Assembly (NCBI RefSeq): GCF_013364195.1
Contig: NZ_CP054918.1
Location: 496,001 to 560,000 of the forward strand
Direction of reading: 5' to 3'
DNA length: 64,000 bases
Source of the DNA: Streptomyces sp. NA04227
Lineage (GTDB): Bacteria > Actinomycetota > Actinomycetes > Streptomycetales > Streptomycetaceae
Within the stretch, counting starts at the first letter, position 1, and every line of letters begins with the position of its first letter. Positions 61,505 to 64,000 of this stretch are shown here, in pieces. Both the position numbers and the translations under genes were made by a program. The notes below the pieces were generated by a model. It was not told where the DNA came from, did not search any database, and saw only the letters and a program-made list of their open reading frames with translations.

Positions 61505-62011
61505 TCAGCAGCCGCAGTCCTCGTCGTCGACGGGCATGGTCAGCGGGTCGGCCGGGCGGCGCTCCTGGCCCTCGGCGGTCTCGTAGGCGAAGCCCTCGCG
61601 CACCCAGTACTCGAAGCCGCCACGCATCTCCTTGACCTGGTAACCGAGTTCGGCCAGTGCCAGCGCGGCGCGTACGCCGCCGTCGCAGGCCGGGCTCCAG
61701 CAGTAGGTGACCACCGGCGTCGCGGGGTCCAGAAGCCGTCCGGCCTGCTCGGGTATCAGGGCGGTGGGCAGGTGCAGCGCGCCGGGCACGTGGCCCTGGT
61801 CCCAACTCCGGGTGGAGCGGGTGTCGATGAGCGTGAAGCCGGGACCGGTCGCCGAGGCGAGTGCGGCGGCGACGTCCGAGACGTCGGTGTGGAAGGCCAG
61901 GCTCGCCCGGAAGTAGGCCGCCGCCTCGGCGGCGGGTGCGGGCGGCACGCGCAGTACCGGGTTCGCGGCGGCCGGACGGTGGTCGACGGCGGACGGGACG
62001 GTCTCGGTCAC
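61505..62011 (-). CDS. Rhodanese-like sulfurtransferase
   Basis: This 168-residue protein has one rhodanese domain: TLIDTRSTRSWDQGHVPGAL and the active loop in VVTYCWSPACDGGVRAALAL, with Cys after VTY as the persulfide site. It ends with EDCGC, which may add a second thiol pair. GTG 62011 is preferred because GGAGGAG lies upstream. It probably moves sulfane sulfur in cysteine catabolism. It is divergent from an Lrp/AsnC regulator. Confidence 0.9.
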   Translation of the reverse strand: MTETVPSAVDHRPAAANPVLRVPPAPAAEAAAYFRASLAFHTDVSDVAAALASATGPGFTLIDTRSTRSWDQGHVPGALHLPTALIPEQAGRLLDPATPVVTYCWSPACDGGVRAALALAELGYQVKEMRGGFEYWVREGFAYETAEGQERRPADPLTMPVDDEDCGC

Positions 62012-62161
62012 AGGAATTCTCCTCCCAGCGGTACCGGTCACCCCCGCTCCGGGAGCGACCGGCTTCTGACAGGAAATCTAAGCGGGATACGCGGACAACT
62101 GAAGGCATGATCCCCGGCATACGCATTGAACTTCCGTGGATTCCCCTGCTACTTCTGGGGC

Positions 62162-62626
62162 ATGACCGTGAATCCACCGGACGCCACCGACTGGCACATA
62201 CTCGAGGTTCTGCAACGCGACGGCAGGGTCAGCTTCGCCGAACTCGCCCGCGCGGTCGCGATGTCGCCGAGCGCGGTCACCGAACGCGTGCGGCGCCTGG
62301 AGGAGTCGGGCGTCATCAAGGGGTACGCGGCGGTCGTGGACCCCGAACGCGTGGGCTTCGCCATCCTGGCCTTCGTCCGGCTGCGCTACCCGCACCCCAA
62401 CTACAAGCCCTTCCACGAGCTGGTCGCCGCCACCCCCGAGATCCTCGAAGCCCATCATGTGACCGGCGACGACTGCTTCGTCATCAAGGTCGCGGCCCGG
62501 TCGATGAGCCACCTCGAGGAGATCTCCGGGCGGATCAGCACCCTCGGCTCGGTCACGACCAGCGTGGTGTACTCCTCGCCCTTGCCCCGACGGGCCGTCG
62601 AACGGTCGACGCTCGCCGATTCGTGA
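62162..62626 (+). CDS. Lrp/AsnC-family regulator (next to rhodanese)
   Basis: This 154-residue regulator has the AsnC helix-turn-helix (DWHILEVLQRDGRVSFAELA, MSPSAVTERVRRLEESGVI) and a C-terminal ligand domain (HHVTGDDCFVIKVAARSMS). It is the second such regulator within 3 kb. It shares a 150-bp intergenic region with the rhodanese gene. That region contains hairpin CGCTCC-GGG-AGCG near 62045. Confidence 0.93.
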   Translation: MTVNPPDATDWHILEVLQRDGRVSFAELARAVAMSPSAVTERVRRLEESGVIKGYAAVVDPERVGFAILAFVRLRYPHPNYKPFHELVAATPEILEAHHVTGDDCFVIKVAARSMSHLEEISGRISTLGSVTTSVVYSSPLPRRAVERSTLADS

Positions 62627-62655
62627 GCCGAGGGCTCAACCCCCTGGATTGGACG

Positions 62656-64000
62656 TCAGTCCGGAGCGCCGCGCAGCTTCGCCACCGATCCGGTGCGCTC
62701 CTTGACCACTTCCAGCCGGGTGTGGACGCGCCGCCGGAGATCCGCGACATGGCTGACGATCCCCACGCTGCGCTCCCGTTCGCGCAGTGCGTCGAGGACG
62801 TCCATCACCTCGTCCAGGGTCTGTTCGTCCAGGCTGCCGAAGCCCTCGTCGATGAAGAGGGTGTCGAGCCGGACGCCGCCCGCCTCCTCGGTGACCACAT
62901 CCGCGAGACCCAGTGCCAGCGCGAGCGAGGCGAAGAAGGACTCACCGCCGGAGAGGGTCGCGGTGTCCCGCTCGCGGCCGGTCCAGGCGTCGACGACGTG
63001 CAGGCCGAGTCCCGAACGTCCGCGTCCGCTGCGGTCGTCGGAGTGCACGAGCGTGTAGCGCCCCGACGACATACGCCGCAGCCGGGCCGTGGCCGCGGCG
63101 GCGACCTGTTCCAGCCGGGCGGCGAGCACGTACGACTCCAGGCGCATGCGCCGCTCGTTGTCCGCGGAGGTTCCGGCGGCGAGCGCGGCGAGATGGGCCA
63201 CGCGGTCGTACTCCTGGCGCAGCGGCCCGAGTTGGCGTACCGAGGCGGTGGCGCGTACGGAGAGCCGGTCCAGTTCACGGCAGCGTTCCCGGGCGGCGTC
63301 GGCCGAGGAGGCGGCCCGTCGCGAGCGGTCGGCCGCCGAGCGCAGCGCGGCCTCGGCCCCGGCGGGGTCCGCGGGCGGCAGGCATTCCGCGCGGATGGTC
63401 TCGGGCTCCGCGAGGACGGAGCGTACGGCGGCCTGTTCGCGCTGCCGGTCGTCCAGCCGGTGCTGGAGTTCGCGGTGGGCGGCGTCGGTCAGAATCGCCT
63501 CGGCCGCCTCGCTCGGGGTGGGGAAACCGGCACGGAAGGCCTCGTCGGCGACGCGCGCGTCGGCGTCCTTGAGCCGGGCCGCGGAATCCGCCGCGAGACG
63601 GGCCGCCCCGGCCGCCTCGTCGAGCCGGGCGCCCTGCGCCGCGAGTTGGCGGGCACGCGCGTCCACGCTGCCCGCCTCGCCCCGGGCCTGGCTCAACTCC
63701 TCGTCCAGGGCCGCCTGTTCACGGCCGAGGGCGTCCCGGAGCGAAGCACGCGAGGCGGCGCGCTCGGCGACGCCCTGACGCTGTGCGCGCCTGCGTTCGT
63801 GCTCCGCCTCCGCGTGGGCCAGGGCCTCGCGGGCGGAGTGCAGTCCGGAGGCGAGCGCGCGGGTCCGGTCGTACTCCTCGTGAGTCTCGCCGTACTCCTC
63901 GGTGAGCCGCTCCAGGGCTTCGTCGCCCGCGGCCGCCGTGGCGGCGGCGAGGCTCTCCCGCAGGACGGCGAGGTGGCCCTCGGCCGCCGCGCGCGCTTCC
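62656..64000 (-). CDS. sbcC: Exonuclease SbcC, C-terminal part; start outside window
   Basis: The frame is open to the right edge (448 codons seen). The outer part is a long Ala/Arg/Glu-rich coiled coil. The C-terminal ATPase lobe has LESYVLAARLEQVAAAATAR, ATLSGGESFFASLALALGLA (ABC signature) and DTLFIDEGFGSLDEQTLDEV (Walker B, D-loop), typical of SbcC/Rad50. With SbcD it cuts DNA hairpins and blocked double-strand ends. It is convergent with the Lrp gene (29 bases between stops). sbcD should lie to the right, outside the window. Confidence 0.93.
   Translation of the reverse strand, partial: EARAAAEGHLAVLRESLAAATAAAGDEALERLTEEYGETHEEYDRTRALASGLHSAREALAHAEAEHERRRAQRQGVAERAASRASLRDALGREQAALDEELSQARGEAGSVDARARQLAAQGARLDEAAGAARLAADSAARLKDADARVADEAFRAGFPTPSEAAEAILTDAAHRELQHRLDDRQREQAAVRSVLAEPETIRAECLPPADPAGAEAALRSAADRSRRAASSADAARERCRELDRLSVRATASVRQLGPLRQEYDRVAHLAALAAGTSADNERRMRLESYVLAARLEQVAAAATARLRRMSSGRYTLVHSDDRSGRGRSGLGLHVVDAWTGRERDTATLSGGESFFASLALALGLADVVTEEAGGVRLDTLFIDEGFGSLDEQTLDEVMDVLDALRERERSVGIVSHVADLRRRVHTRLEVVKERTGSVAKLRGAPD

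Noticed and set aside
1..64000. Phage, plasmid or insertion-sequence content
   Set aside because: No transposase, integrase, terminal inverted repeats, tRNA end or replication gene was found, and codon use is even across the window.

Overview
The window reads as chromosomal DNA of a Streptomyces (or a very close high-GC actinomycete). G/C dominates third codon positions in almost every gene. GTG and TTG starts are common, many neighbouring genes overlap by 1-8 bases, and several families are typical of the genus: an ACT-GNAT fusion, a DUF6397-like regulator, a Fic-type toxin/RHH antitoxin pair, an ECF41-type sigma factor and an NlpC/P60 gene behind a c-di-AMP riboswitch. I see no rRNA, tRNA, CRISPR array or insertion sequence.

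Layout. 1-6.5 kb is the right end of a biosynthetic cluster: an NRPS (A-PCP-C, 5' end outside), an external thioesterase, a methylmalonyl-CoA-epimerase-like VOC protein, KASIII, a discrete ACP and KASII, all on the + strand, closed by a strong hairpin. 6.6-16.7 kb is mixed housekeeping and accessory DNA: DUF1345 membrane protein, YdeP-type molybdoenzyme, YjbQ protein, an ankyrin hybrid protein, a flavin monooxygenase, an MltG-like protein, and an ABC exporter divergent from its probable MarR regulator. 16.8-24 kb holds a secreted PNGase A-type amidase, an L,D-transpeptidase and a heterodimeric ABC exporter whose two subunits have lost complementary ATPase motifs. 24-31 kb has a Ski2/Mtr4-like helicase, a 5'-truncated acyl-CoA thioesterase, DUF6397, a roadblock protein and a secreted tripeptidyl aminopeptidase. 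31.3-33.8 kb has an orphan YefM-like antitoxin, a small conserved gene pair, the riboswitch-controlled NlpC/P60 hydrolase and an RsbW-like kinase.

34-38.5 kb is the biotin locus (bioF divergent from bioB-bioA-bioD). It is followed by a toxin-antitoxin pair with a perfect inverted-repeat operator, a short tryptophan-2,3-dioxygenase-like gene and a GNAT protein. 40.7-45.5 kb has two CNNM/CorC-like membrane proteins, a GDSL hydrolase and purB. 45.5-54 kb has an ABC transporter divergent from a two-component system, an ECF41-like sigma factor, an alpha/beta hydrolase, a cytidine-deaminase-like enzyme and an MFS pump. 54-64 kb has PhoD behind a 24-bp tandem repeat, the ACT-GNAT fusion, a Cys/Met-metabolism PLP enzyme divergent from an Lrp/AsnC regulator, a DUF885 peptidase-like protein, a rhodanese divergent from a second Lrp/AsnC regulator, and the C-terminal part of SbcC.

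How the genes work together. The left-end set probably builds or attaches an acyl unit to a peptide. bioB-A-D and bioF encode the steps from pimeloyl-ACP/CoA to biotin. Several transporter or enzyme genes sit divergent from a likely regulator (MarR/ABC, TCS/ABC, Lrp/MetB-like, Lrp/rhodanese). Convergent pairs are often separated by long perfect hairpins. All assignments come from reading the sequence; no database search was run.
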